From positions 9,416 through 47,253 of the forward strand of contig NZ_JAUNHR010000007.1 of assembly GCF_030523875.1 (NCBI RefSeq): 37,838 nt of DNA, written 5' to 3'. A program made the position numbers and the translations under genes. Source of the stretch: Micrococcus sp. Lineage in GTDB: Bacteria; Actinomycetota; Actinomycetes; Actinomycetales; Micrococcaceae. Each line of letters begins with the position of its first letter. Position 1 is the stretch's first letter. The notes below the pieces were generated by a model. That model was given only the letters and a program-made list of their open reading frames with translations. It did no database searches and was not told the origin of the DNA. Shown piece by piece: positions 1 through 7,938 of this stretch.

Positions 1-1
1 G

Positions 2-712
2 GTGGCGGAGCACGGCGTCCCCGCGGACGCGGTCCCCGGCCGCGCCGACCCGGGGTCCCTCACCCGGGTCCCGGCGGCCTCCACGGCCACGTGGGGCCTG
101 GACTGGCCCGTCCCGGCGGACGCCCGTCCCTCCGCGGTGCTGATCCTGTTCGGCGCCCTCGACGACGTCCCCGCCGACCGCTCCTCCCGGGCCGTGCACC
201 CCGACGTGGACGTGCTCCTGACCCAGCGCGCGGCCCCCCTGCGCCAGCACGCCGGCCAGGTCGCGTTCCCCGGCGGGCGCGTGGACCCCGAGGACGAGGA
301 CGTGGTGGCCACCGCCCTGCGCGAGGCGCGTGAGGAGACGGGGCTGGACCCGGCCGGCGTCGACGTGGTGGGCGTGCTCCCGCCCGTGCCCGTGAGCGTC
401 TCCGGGCACGTGGTGCACCCGGTGATCGCGTGGTGGCGTCGCGCCACGGACGTGGCGGTGGTGGACCACGGCGAGGCCGCGGCCGTGTTCCGCCTGCCCG
501 TGGCGGATCTGGTGGACCCCGACCACCGCGTGCGGGTGGCCCGCCCCGGCGGCCGGCGCGGCATCACCCCGGGGTTCCTGGCGGGGGACCGGCTGGTGTG
601 GGGCTTCACCGCGGCCCTGCTGGACCGCCTCCTGCACCTGCTCGGCTGGGACGAGCCGTGGGACGGGACGCGGGTGGTGGACGCGGCCACGCACCGTCCC
701 GTGCGGGGCTGA
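2..712 (+). CDS. NUDIX hydrolase, probable CoA pyrophosphatase (NudL/YeaB-like)
   Basis: This is a NUDIX-fold hydrolase, most likely of the CoA/acyl-CoA diphosphatase subgroup, which splits CoA into 3',5'-ADP and phosphopantetheine. The run LLTQRA followed by R-x3-H-A-G-Q-x2-FPGG (about residues 73-92) matches the signature that sets NudL-type proteins apart from other NUDIX enzymes. It runs into a complete NUDIX box, GG-x-n-REAREETG, whose paired Glu residues bind the metal. The first in-frame codon is a GTG at base 2, one base from the window edge, so the true start may lie upstream and the N terminus may be incomplete. The 236 residues seen are already normal for the subgroup. A NUDIX gene beside the Tad/helicase block is ordinary in actinobacteria. 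The family is secure; the substrate is inferred from the signature. Confidence 0.87.
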   Translation: MAEHGVPADAVPGRADPGSLTRVPAASTATWGLDWPVPADARPSAVLILFGALDDVPADRSSRAVHPDVDVLLTQRAAPLRQHAGQVAFPGGRVDPEDEDVVATALREAREETGLDPAGVDVVGVLPPVPVSVSGHVVHPVIAWWRRATDVAVVDHGEAAAVFRLPVADLVDPDHRVRVARPGGRRGITPGFLAGDRLVWGFTAALLDRLLHLLGWDEPWDGTRVVDAATHRPVRG

Positions 713-766
713 CGTCGGCGCGGTGACGGCCCTGTCCCGGCGTCGAGGAGACCCGGGGGCGACCGG

Positions 767-779
767 TCCTGCACAGGGC
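767..779. promoter_or_regulatory. 13-nt motif shared with the flp upstream region
   Basis: TCCTGCACAGGGC stands 117 nt before the tadA start. The identical 13 bases recur 151 nt before the flp start (3379-3391). The core CCTG-CA-CAGG is an interrupted inverted repeat of the kind dimeric regulators bind. The 183-nt gap around it (713-895) otherwise shows only the tadA ribosome binding site; I see no clear -10 box. An operator or activator site for the pilus genes is inference. Confidence 0.3.
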
Positions 780-895
780 GCCGGTGCGGACGAGCCGTCC
801 CCAGGACGTGTCGGCGCGGCCCCGCCTGCGGCGCGGACCGGGTGGACTGGCCGGGCCCGTCCCCGTCTCCGTCCCGACCCCGCCGAGGAGGCCCC

Positions 896-2317
896 ATGCG
901 CGCCTGGGTGCCCGCCGATCCGTCCGCCCCCGCCGTCCGTCACCGGCTCCGGCCGCGACTGACCGGGCCGTCCGCCCGGGACCGGAGACGCCGGGAGGCC
1001 CCGCCACAGGAGCCCGCCACCCCGGGACCGCCCCTCTCTGCCAGGACGCGGGCATGGGGGCGGAGGGGACGCGCCGTCGAGGCCGTCGCCGCCCCGCCGG
1101 AGTCCCTGGACGCCGTGCGGCGCGCCGCCGCCGAGACGCTCGCCCGGGCCCCGCTCGGCGCCGAACCCTCCGTGCTGGAGGCGGTGCGCGGGGCCCTCGC
1201 CGTCCCCGGACCCGAGGACGGGACAGCGGTGACGTCCTCAGGAATGGGCGGGGACCACGTCGGCGGTCGGCGCGCGGAGGCGATCACGGAGGAGCTCACC
1301 GGCTTCGGCCCGCTGGCCCCGTGGGTGCGACGGGACGGCGTCACGGACGTGCTCGTGGACGCCGACGGCCACGTGTGGACGGACGGGACGGAGGGACTGG
1401 TGCGCCGGCCGCTCACCCTGAGGGCGGGGGAGGCCGAGATGCTGGCGGTGCGCCTCGTCACGCAGGCCGGCCGCCGACTCGACCCGGCCGTGCCCCTGGC
1501 CGACGCCCGCCTGGACGGCGTGCGCGTGCACGCCGCACTGCCCCCGGTCAGCGGAGGCGGCGCCGTGCTGAGCCTGCGCGTGCCCGCCCCCGCGCCGCCG
1601 TCGTTGGACGCGCTGGCGAGGGGCTGGCCCGACGGCGCCCGGTGGGGCGCGGCGCTGGCGGAGCTCGTGGCCGGCCACGCCACCGTGCTGGTCAGCGGGG
1701 CCACCGGCTCCGGCAAGACCACGCTGCTGTCCGCCGCCCTGTCCGCGGCGGCCCCGGACGAGCGGATCGTGCTCGTGGAGGACACCCGCGAGGCCGCCCC
1801 CGCGCATCCCCACGTCATCCCGCTGCAGACTCGCGCCCCCAACGCGGACGGGGCGGGCGAGGTGACTCTCGCCGAGCTCATCCGGCAGGCCCTGCGCATG
1901 CGCCCGGACCGCCTGGTGGTGGGCGAGTGCCGCGGCGCCGAGGTCGCGGACCTGCTCACCGCCCTGAACACCGGCCACCAGGGCGCGTGGGGAACCCTCC
2001 ACGCCAACGCCGCCGACGACGTCCCCGCCCGCCTGACCGCGATGGGCGCCCTGGCGGGGTGGTCGCCGGCGGCCGTGGCAGCGCAGGCCCGGGCCGGGGT
2101 GGACGCCGTGCTGCACGTCGTGCGGGACGGCCAGGGGCGGCACCCCGCGGTGCTCGCGGTGCCCGATCGGCCCGCAGACCCGGCCGCCCCGCTGCGCGTC
2201 ACCCCCGCCCTGACCTGGACGCCCGGGGACGGCACCCGCGAGGGGCCCGGCCTGGTCCTGCTCCGGGCCCGGCTGGCCGGGCGCGCGGCGACGTCCTCAC
2301 CCGAAGCGGACGGATGA
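896..2317 (+). CDS. tadA: TadA/CpaF-family secretion ATPase of the Flp/Tad pilus
   Basis: This cytoplasmic hexameric ATPase is expected to power assembly of Flp pili (type II/IV secretion superfamily, GspE/VirB11 fold). Walker A GATGSGKTT lies near residues 266-274. It is followed by an Asp-box region (VEDTREAAP), a Walker B-like LVVGECRGAE and the His-box segment GTLHANAADD, all in the order seen in CpaF/TadA. The 473-residue length is normal. The first ~60 residues are Arg/Pro-rich and look disordered. The ATG at 896 was chosen because GAGGAGG lies 5 nt upstream; an earlier in-frame ATG at 842 has no ribosome binding site. The stop overlaps the next ATG (ATGA), so translation is coupled to the TadB-like gene. 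It matches the actinobacterial 'helicase/secretion neighbourhood' ATPase: the helicase follows 2.3 kb downstream. Confidence 0.92.
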   Translation: MRAWVPADPSAPAVRHRLRPRLTGPSARDRRRREAPPQEPATPGPPLSARTRAWGRRGRAVEAVAAPPESLDAVRRAAAETLARAPLGAEPSVLEAVRGALAVPGPEDGTAVTSSGMGGDHVGGRRAEAITEELTGFGPLAPWVRRDGVTDVLVDADGHVWTDGTEGLVRRPLTLRAGEAEMLAVRLVTQAGRRLDPAVPLADARLDGVRVHAALPPVSGGGAVLSLRVPAPAPPSLDALARGWPDGARWGAALAELVAGHATVLVSGATGSGKTTLLSAALSAAAPDERIVLVEDTREAAPAHPHVIPLQTRAPNADGAGEVTLAELIRQALRMRPDRLVVGECRGAEVADLLTALNTGHQGAWGTLHANAADDVPARLTAMGALAGWSPAAVAAQARAGVDAVLHVVRDGQGRHPAVLAVPDRPADPAAPLRVTPALTWTPGDGTREGPGLVLLRARLAGRAATSSPEADG

Positions 2318-3348
2318 GCCGGGCGGGGCGGCTGCTCGCGTCGCTGCGGGGCCGGGCCGGGCGGGAGGAGCGCGCCGAGGCCCGGCTCGAGGAGGCCGTG
2401 GAGGCCCTGCGCCGGTGGGCGGCGCTGCTGCGGGCCGGACTGGCCCCGGACGCGGCCTGGGAGGAGGTCGCCCGCGGCTCCCCGCCGTGCACGGACCCCG
2501 GCCCGCGCTGCTGCCCGCACCACGAGGCCCGGCGCCGCGCCGTGCACGCCCGATGGGGGATCGAGGCCGGCGAGGTCCGGGGTGAGCACGACGCCGACCC
2601 CTGGGCCCTCACCGACGCCGCCCTGGCCGCCGCGCGCCGGGCCGGGGCCGCACCGTCCGCCGTCGCCGCGCGCCTAGCCGACGCCCTCGAGGCGTGGTTG
2701 GACGCCGCGCGCGCACGCCGGTCCGCCGCGGCCGGCCCGCGGGCCACCGCCCGGCTGCTCTCCTGGCTGCCGGTGGGCGGCCTCGGCCTGGCCTGGCTGC
2801 TGGGCATGGGGCCGGTGGAGCTGCTGGCCACCCCGCTGGGGTGGGTGCTCCTGATGCTGGGCGGCGCGCTCACGGCGGCCGGCCGCGCCTGGACACGCCT
2901 GGCCCTGCGCCGGGCCGCCGGTGACGGGGCCGAGGCGGACCCCGCCGTCGTCCTGGACGTGGCCGCGGCCCTGCTCGGGGCGGGCCGGTCCCTGCCCACG
3001 GCGCTCGACGACTTCGCCGCCTGCCTGCCCGGAGCGCAGGACCTGCGCGTGGTCACCACGCTGCTGCGGTGGGGCGCGGACTGGGACGAGGCATGGGAGC
3101 CGGTCGCCGACCGGCCCGCGTGGCGGACCCTCGGCGAGCGGCTGCGCCCCCTGCACCGCACCGGCATGGCCGGACGCGGGACCCTCGCGGCCGCCGCCGA
3201 GGGGATGCGGCAGGCCCGGCGACGCGCGGACGAGCGCGCCGCGGAGGAGCTGGCGGTGCGGCTCGTGGTCCCGCTGGGGCTGTGCCAGCTGCCGGCGTTC
3301 GTGTGCTGGGGCGTCGCCCCCATGGGCCTGGCCCTGCTCGGCGGGTGA
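2314..3348 (+). CDS. TadB/TadC-like type II secretion F-domain membrane protein
   Basis: This is probably the inner-membrane platform protein of the Flp/Tad machine, which contacts the TadA ATPase. Its 344 residues have an N-terminal soluble part, two hydrophobic helices near residues 150-190, a T2SSF-like helical domain (Leu-Gly-Ala-Gly-x-Ser-x-Pro-x-Ala-Leu start), and two more helices at the extreme C terminus. Most Tad loci carry paired tadB and tadC; only one such gene is here. Residues 59-70 hold an unusual cluster, C59, C66, C67, H69 and H70, that is not typical of the family and might bind metal or form disulfides. The ATG overlaps the tadA stop by 4 nt. Assignment rests on position and membrane layout more than on a sharp motif. 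Confidence 0.75.
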   Translation: MSRAGRLLASLRGRAGREERAEARLEEAVEALRRWAALLRAGLAPDAAWEEVARGSPPCTDPGPRCCPHHEARRRAVHARWGIEAGEVRGEHDADPWALTDAALAAARRAGAAPSAVAARLADALEAWLDAARARRSAAAGPRATARLLSWLPVGGLGLAWLLGMGPVELLATPLGWVLLMLGGALTAAGRAWTRLALRRAAGDGAEADPAVVLDVAAALLGAGRSLPTALDDFAACLPGAQDLRVVTTLLRWGADWDEAWEPVADRPAWRTLGERLRPLHRTGMAGRGTLAAAAEGMRQARRRADERAAEELAVRLVVPLGLCQLPAFVCWGVAPMGLALLGG

Positions 3349-3378
3349 CCGCGTCGGGCGGTGGCGGGGGCGTTCCGC

Positions 3379-3391
3379 TCCTGCACAGGGC
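3379..3391. promoter_or_regulatory. Second copy of the 13-nt TCCTGCACAGGGC motif
   Basis: This exact match to 767-779 lies 30 nt after the stop of the TadB-like gene, in the 193-nt gap before flp. The gap suggests that the pilin, needed in large amounts, has its own promoter. I see no convincing -35/-10 pair. Joint control with tadA is inference from the repeat. Confidence 0.3.
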
Positions 3392-3541
3392 TCCACCGCC
3401 CGGGGCCCCGTCCACGGAGGGCCCGCTCGCCCGCCCGCCGGCCGCTCCGGCCGCCCAGTCTGGGATCAGCGGCCCACCCGGGACGCAGCCATCACACCGA
3501 GGCCCGCTCGCCGAGCCGGCCCCACACCCAGGAGGAATCCC

Positions 3542-3775
3542 ATGACCCCGCTCTCCACCGCCCTGCAGCAGACCCTCACCACCACCCTCGGCGCCGCGCG
3601 CGCGGCGGCCGTCACCGAGGCCGCCGCCGACGAGACCGGCGCCCAGACCGCCGAGTACGGCATCCTCACGTTGGCCGCGGTCGGCTTCGCCGGCGTGCTG
3701 GCCGTGGTCCTCACCAGCCCCGAGGTGCAGGGCCTGCTGGTGGACCTCGTCTCCCAGGCGCTCTCCCGTGACTGA
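3542..3775 (+). CDS. Flp-type pilin, DUF4244 family
   Basis: This 77-residue small protein is the likely structural pilin subunit of the Flp/Tad pilus. After a short, weakly charged N-terminal leader comes ETGAQTAEYGI, then a single hydrophobic helix (about residues 40-60) and a short polar tail. The Gly/Ala-x-x-x-Glu-Tyr pattern just before the helix is the Flp-like prepilin cleavage and assembly signature. It is the form seen in the actinobacterial DUF4244 family. The start is set by an AGGAGG 6 nt upstream of the ATG; longer in-frame extensions overlap noncoding sequence. The stop overlaps the GTG of the next gene. No prepilin peptidase gene is in the window, so processing must rely on one encoded elsewhere. 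Confidence 0.88.
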   Translation: MTPLSTALQQTLTTTLGAARAAAVTEAAADETGAQTAEYGILTLAAVGFAGVLAVVLTSPEVQGLLVDLVSQALSRD

Positions 3776-4190
3776 GGACCGCCCGATCCTCCGCCGGCCC
3801 GGCCGCCCGTGGGGCGGCCGGGGCGGCGGCGGCCCGGCCCCCGCCCGGGTGCGCACCGGGGGCCGCGGCGCCCGGACGGGCGGGGACGCCGGGCGGCTGC
3901 CGGGGGGCGTGGCGGTGCTGCTGGCCGGCGCAGCCGCCGTGCAGCAGGTGCGCAACCAGGACGCCGCCGCCTCGGCGGCGCGGGTGCTGGCTCGCGGGGA
4001 CGGGGAGGACGCCGCCCGGGCCTCCGCGGCCCGCATGGCCGGGGACGGGGCCGACGTCCGGCTGGACACGGTGGACGGCTGGGCCACGGTGACCGTCACC
4101 CACGCCGGCCCCGGCTTCCTGGCCGGGGCGCTGCTCCGCGCCGAGGCGTCCGCCCCGCTGCAGCCGCCGCCGTTCACGGTGCGCTCATGA
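3768..4190 (+). CDS. TadE-like minor pseudopilin with an abbreviated N-terminal helix
   Basis: This 140-residue protein sits where TadE stands in this locus. A hydrophobic stretch (about residues 44-58) is followed by AAAVQQVRNQDAAASAARVLARGD, the usual TadE pattern of a helix running into an Ala-rich amphipathic segment, then a small beta-rich tail. The normal TAEFAL-type motif with the processing Glu is not present before the helix. Instead the sequence reads GDAGRLPGGVAVLLAG, as if about a dozen residues were missing, and the helix is short. The GTG start overlaps the flp stop, and the stop overlaps the next ATG (ATGA), so the gene is translationally coupled on both sides. It may be a reduced but working allele or a decaying one. 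Assignment rests on position and the downstream half of the pattern. Confidence 0.65.
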   Translation: MTEDRPILRRPGRPWGGRGGGGPAPARVRTGGRGARTGGDAGRLPGGVAVLLAGAAAVQQVRNQDAAASAARVLARGDGEDAARASAARMAGDGADVRLDTVDGWATVTVTHAGPGFLAGALLRAEASAPLQPPPFTVRS

Positions 4191-4594
4191 CCGCCCCCGA
4201 CGACGCCCGGGCGCCCGCCCCGCGCCCGCCGTGGACGGACGAGACCGGCTCCGGCACCGCGACGGTCCTCGGCACCGCCCTGCTGGCCGCTGGCCTGCTC
4301 GCCGCCGTCCTGGCGGTGGGCGAGGCCGCCGTCGTCTCCGCCCGCGCCTCCGGCGCCGCCGACCTGGCCGCGCTCGCGGCCGCGGACGCCCGTCGCGGGC
4401 TGACCGACCACGACCCCTGCGGGATCGCCGAGGACACCGCAGAGCGCAACGGAGCCGTGGTCACCGCGTGCACGGCACGGGAGGACGGGTCCATGCTCGT
4501 GGCCGTGGAGGTGCATCGGGGGCCGCTCCCGCTGCCGCCGGGGGAGGCGACCGCCGTCGCCGGCGCCCCGCTGCCGGGCGCCGGCCCGGGATGA
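4187..4594 (+). CDS. TadE/TadG-like protein of the helicase/secretion neighbourhood (Rv3654c-like)
   Basis: These 135 residues contain DETGSGTATVLGTALLAAGL, one transmembrane helix (about residues 20-45), and then SGAADLAALAAADARRG. This is the standard actinobacterial pattern of the small TadE-like proteins encoded next to the DEAH helicase. Two later cysteines (in DPCGIAED and TACTARED) could form a disulfide in the exported part. A role as a minor pilin or pseudopilin of the Flp system is inferred from family and neighbours. The ATG overlaps the preceding stop by 4 nt. It is the last gene of the Tad operon and converges on the helicase gene, whose stop is 23 nt away. Confidence 0.8.
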   Translation: MTAPDDARAPAPRPPWTDETGSGTATVLGTALLAAGLLAAVLAVGEAAVVSARASGAADLAALAAADARRGLTDHDPCGIAEDTAERNGAVVTACTAREDGSMLVAVEVHRGPLPLPPGEATAVAGAPLPGAGPG

Positions 4595-4596
4595 TC

Positions 4597-4610
4597 GGGC
4601 GTGGTCGCCC
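4597..4610. terminator. Small hairpin between convergent Tad operon and helicase
   Basis: GGGCG-TGGT-CGCCC forms a 5-bp stem with a 4-nt loop in the 23-nt gap between the converging stops. It has no T tract on either side. A weak bidirectional terminator is possible. Confidence 0.25.
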
Positions 4611-4617
4611 CTGCCGG

Positions 4618-7158
4618 TCAGGCCACGTCCGGGATGTCGGCGGGCACCTCGGCGAGGTCGTCGAACCGCTCGAGCAGGAACCGCAGCACGGTCAGGGCCC
4701 CGGCCTTGTCCAGCGGGCTGTTGCGGTTGCCGCACTTGGGGGACTGCACACAGGACGGGCAGCCGTCCTCGCACTCGCACGCCGCGATCGCCCCGGCGGT
4801 GGCCTCCACCCAGCGGCGCGCCTGGGCGAACCCCCGCTCGGCGAACCCGGCCCCGCCCGGGCGGCCGTCGTACACGAACACCGCGGGCGAGCCGGTGTCC
4901 GGGTGCAGCACCATGGACACCCCTCCGATGTCCCAACGGTCGTTCGAGGCCACGAGCGGCATCATCCCGATCATGGCGTGCTCGGCCGCGTGCAGGGCGC
5001 CGGGCAGCCGGTCCATGGTCAGCCCCGCCGCCACCAGCTCGTCCGAGGACGCCTGGAACCACACGCCGGACGTGAACAGGTCCCGGGCGGGCAGGTCCAG
5101 GGGCTCCTCGCCGAGCACCTCCCCGGACAGCAGCGCCTTGCGCTGGAAGGAGATCACCTGGGTGCGCACCTGCAGGTCCCCGAGGCACCAGCGCAGGGAG
5201 GAGCCGGCGGCGTCCAGGCGGCGGTGCACCGCCACGATCTCCACCTCGGTGACGTCCCTGGCCTGCGTGGTGAAGTCCGGCCACGCCCGGCGCACCAGGA
5301 CCGCGTGGCCCTCCTCGTCCAGCTCCTCCACCAGGAACGTGCGGTCCTGGTGGACGTACACGGCGCCGGGGTGCGCCTGGTGGTGCGTCTGCGGGGAGTC
5401 CATGGTGCCGAGCAGCGCCCCGGACTCCACGTCCACGATGTCCACGGGCCCGCCGCCGTCGTCCCGCAGGGAGACCAGCCCGGCGGCGTGCTCGGGGTGC
5501 GTCCAGAACCACCCGGCTGGACGGCGGCGCAGCAGGCCCTGCTCCACGAGCACGTTCAGCAGCTCCCGCACCCGGGCGGGGTCGCCGAAGCGGTCGAGCG
5601 CGTCCGGTGTCAGGGGCAGCTCGGCGGCCGCCGCGCACAGCTGCGGGCCCAGCAGGTGCGGGTTGGCCGGGTCCAGGACGGTGTCCTCCACGCCGAGGTC
5701 GAACACGGCCTCCGGGTGGTCCACCACGAACGTGTCCAGCGGGTCGTCCGAGGCCACGAAGAACGCGAGCGCGTCCTGCCCTCCGCGACCGGCCCGCCCG
5801 ATCTGCTGGAAGAACGACGCGCGGGTGCCCGGCCAGCCCGCCACCACCACGGCGTCGAGCCCGGCCACGTCGATGCCCATCTCGAGGGCCGGCGTCGAGG
5901 CCATGCCCAGCAGGCGGCCCGAGCGCAGCGCCTCCTCGAGCGCGCGCCGCTCCTCCGGGAGGTAGCCGGAGCGGTACGCGGCGATCCGCGTGCCGAGTCC
6001 GGCCTCCACCTCCTCGAGCTGGCGCTTGGCCGTGCTCGCGATGACCTCGGCCCCCCGCCGGGACTTGATGAAGGCGAGCGTGCGGGTCTGCTGGAGGGCG
6101 AGGTCGGTCAGCAGGTCGGCGGCGGCGGCCGTGGCGGAGCGGCGCACGGGTGCGCCGTTCTCCCCGCGCCGGTCCGTGAGCTCCGGCTCCCAGAACGCCA
6201 CGTGCACCGCCCCGTGCGGGGAGGCGTCCTCGGTGACGGCCACGGCCGGCGCGCCGACCAGGGTGGCGAAGTGCTCCGCGGGGGCCGCCGAGGTGGCCGA
6301 GGCGCCCACGAACACCGCCTCGGGCCGGTCGCCGCGGTAGTGGGCGGCCACCCGGCGCAGCCGGCGCAGCAGGATCCCCACCTGGGAGCCGAAGACGCCG
6401 CGATAGGTGTGGGACTCATCCACCACCACGTAGGCCAGGTGGCGCAGGAACGTCGCCCACCGCTCATGGTGGGGGAGGATCCCCACGTGCAGCATGTCCG
6501 GGTTCGTCATGAGGACGTTGGCGTGCTCGCGCGCCCAGACCCGGTCCTGAGGGGCGGTGTCGCCGTCGTACGGGGCGGCCCGCAGCCAGGCCGCGCCGTC
6601 CCGCTCGAGGGCGCGCCAGGAGGCGAGCTGGTCCGCTGCGAGGGCCTTGGTGGGTGCCAGGTACAGGGCGGTGGCGCGGGGGTCGTCGGCCAGGGTGGTC
6701 CCCACGGCCAGCTGGTAGCCCAGGGACTTCCCGGAGGCGGTGCCCGTGGCCAGCACCGTGTGCCGCCCGGCCAGGGCCGACGCCGCGCCGGCCACCTGGT
6801 GCTCCCAGGGCGCCGGGACGCCGCGCGCCCCGAAGGCCCGAACGAGCCCCTCCGGGGTGCCCTCCGGCCACGGGGCGGTGCGCGCCCGCCGGGCGGGGAG
6901 GGTGGTCACGTGCCGGACCTGCTCCGGCAGGGACCGGCGGCCCAGGGCGGCCGCGAGGGCCCCGCGCGCCTCGGGGGAGGCGACGACGAGGTCCTCGGGC
7001 GGGACCCACGGGCCGGCGTCGTGCCAGGGCGCGGCCCCGTCCGTGGGAGGGACGGGGGCGGGCGGCGCCCCGCTCCACGCCGCTGCCCCCTCCGCGGGGG
7101 CGGCCCAGGGGTCGCCGTCGGGCCAGGGGACGTCGCCGGCGGTGGGGGAGGGGGTCAC
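4618..7158 (-). CDS. DEAH-box superfamily 2 helicase with C-terminal DUF1998 (MrfA-like)
   Basis: This 846-residue SF2 helicase belongs to the family next to actinobacterial Tad loci. Visible motifs are Walker A GTASGKS (about residues 131-138), DESH in place of DEAH (about 244-249), motif III SAT, and motif VI QIGRAGRGGQ (about 448-457). A DUF1998 region near residues 790-812 holds four Cys in the pattern CEC-x4-CPSC-x5-C, as in MrfA. MrfA-type enzymes are 3'-5' DNA helicases linked to mitomycin-type damage repair in Bacillus, so a DNA-repair role is likely. The GTG at 7158 was chosen because it overlaps the upstream acetyltransferase stop (GTGA). Upstream extensions only run antiparallel to that gene's coding frame. 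The first ~75 residues are Pro/Trp/Asp-rich and low in complexity. Confidence 0.92.
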   Translation of the reverse strand: MTPSPTAGDVPWPDGDPWAAPAEGAAAWSGAPPAPVPPTDGAAPWHDAGPWVPPEDLVVASPEARGALAAALGRRSLPEQVRHVTTLPARRARTAPWPEGTPEGLVRAFGARGVPAPWEHQVAGAASALAGRHTVLATGTASGKSLGYQLAVGTTLADDPRATALYLAPTKALAADQLASWRALERDGAAWLRAAPYDGDTAPQDRVWAREHANVLMTNPDMLHVGILPHHERWATFLRHLAYVVVDESHTYRGVFGSQVGILLRRLRRVAAHYRGDRPEAVFVGASATSAAPAEHFATLVGAPAVAVTEDASPHGAVHVAFWEPELTDRRGENGAPVRRSATAAAADLLTDLALQQTRTLAFIKSRRGAEVIASTAKRQLEEVEAGLGTRIAAYRSGYLPEERRALEEALRSGRLLGMASTPALEMGIDVAGLDAVVVAGWPGTRASFFQQIGRAGRGGQDALAFFVASDDPLDTFVVDHPEAVFDLGVEDTVLDPANPHLLGPQLCAAAAELPLTPDALDRFGDPARVRELLNVLVEQGLLRRRPAGWFWTHPEHAAGLVSLRDDGGGPVDIVDVESGALLGTMDSPQTHHQAHPGAVYVHQDRTFLVEELDEEGHAVLVRRAWPDFTTQARDVTEVEIVAVHRRLDAAGSSLRWCLGDLQVRTQVISFQRKALLSGEVLGEEPLDLPARDLFTSGVWFQASSDELVAAGLTMDRLPGALHAAEHAMIGMMPLVASNDRWDIGGVSMVLHPDTGSPAVFVYDGRPGGAGFAERGFAQARRWVEATAGAIAACECEDGCPSCVQSPKCGNRNSPLDKAGALTVLRFLLERFDDLAEVPADIPDVA

Positions 7159-7931
7159 CGCCCCATCGTGCCGGTGTGCTCCGCCCCGGGCTGCTCCCCG
7201 TCGGCTCGTGTCCAGATGCTGACGGGGCCCAGGTCGGTCCAGCCGAGGTGGCCGTAGAGCTTCTGCCCGTCCGGCGAGGCCACCAGCAGGCCCTCCTCGA
7301 GGTCCCGGCCCGTGCTCAGCGCCTCGCTGGTGAGGTGGCGCATCACGATGCTGCCGAGGCCGCGGCGCCGGTGCTGGGGGGAGGTCCAGATGCGGTCGAA
7401 CACGGCCGTGGAGTCCTCGAAGGTCACCCAGCCCACGGCGGCGAGCTCGTCCTCGCCCTCGGGGGCGGTGGAGGCGTGGCCGGAGGCGTACAGGCGCAGA
7501 CGGCGCGAGCCCTCCACGGGCTCGTCCACGCGGGCCTCGTACCCCTCCGGGAGGATCGGGGGCTCGACGTCCTGGACCTCGGGGTCCAGGGTCACGGACA
7601 TGAACCGCTCCGGCTCGGCGGCGGAGTGCAGGCCGGCCGCGGTCAGGTCCTGGACCGGCTCGCCGAACACCGTGACCAGCCGGTCGGGGTGCTCGCCGAG
7701 CTGCTCGAGCACGGGTGCGAGCTCGGCCTCGCCCGGCTCGACGAGGATGTGCTCCCATGTCGTGGGGATGTCGAGGGTGGCACGGCCGGAGCCGCCGGGG
7801 ATGCGGCGGGCCGGACGCCTCTGGCGCAGCGCGGAGCGCACGCCGTCCTCGGTGCGGGTCTCATAGCCTCGGGAACGGGACCACGCGGCGAACCACGTGC
7901 CCACCTGGATGTCGTCGATGGTCTGCGTCAT
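7155..7931 (-). CDS. GNAT-family N-acetyltransferase
   Basis: This 258-residue protein has a C-terminal GNAT fold (about residues 140-235). Motif A reads VFDRIWTSPQHRRRGLGSIVM: a beta strand, then the acetyl-CoA pyrophosphate-binding Arg/Gln-x-x-Gly-x-Gly loop as RRRGLG. A later LLVASPDGQKLYGHLGW segment matches the family's end strand. The N-terminal half may be a second, degenerate GNAT-like domain. The substrate cannot be read from the sequence. The start ATG lies 7 nt after a TACTGT -10 box, which suggests a leaderless message. The stop overlaps the helicase GTG, so the two are probably cotranscribed and coupled. Confidence 0.85.
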   Translation of the reverse strand: MTQTIDDIQVGTWFAAWSRSRGYETRTEDGVRSALRQRRPARRIPGGSGRATLDIPTTWEHILVEPGEAELAPVLEQLGEHPDRLVTVFGEPVQDLTAAGLHSAAEPERFMSVTLDPEVQDVEPPILPEGYEARVDEPVEGSRRLRLYASGHASTAPEGEDELAAVGWVTFEDSTAVFDRIWTSPQHRRRGLGSIVMRHLTSEALSTGRDLEEGLLVASPDGQKLYGHLGWTDLGPVSIWTRADGEQPGAEHTGTMGR

Positions 7932-7938
7932 GGCGCCG

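Noticed and set aside
896..4594. Conjugation or type IV secretion locus
   Set aside because: The ATPase resembles VirB11, but there are no other VirB/VirD4 genes; the pilin and TadE-like proteins fit the Flp/Tad system.
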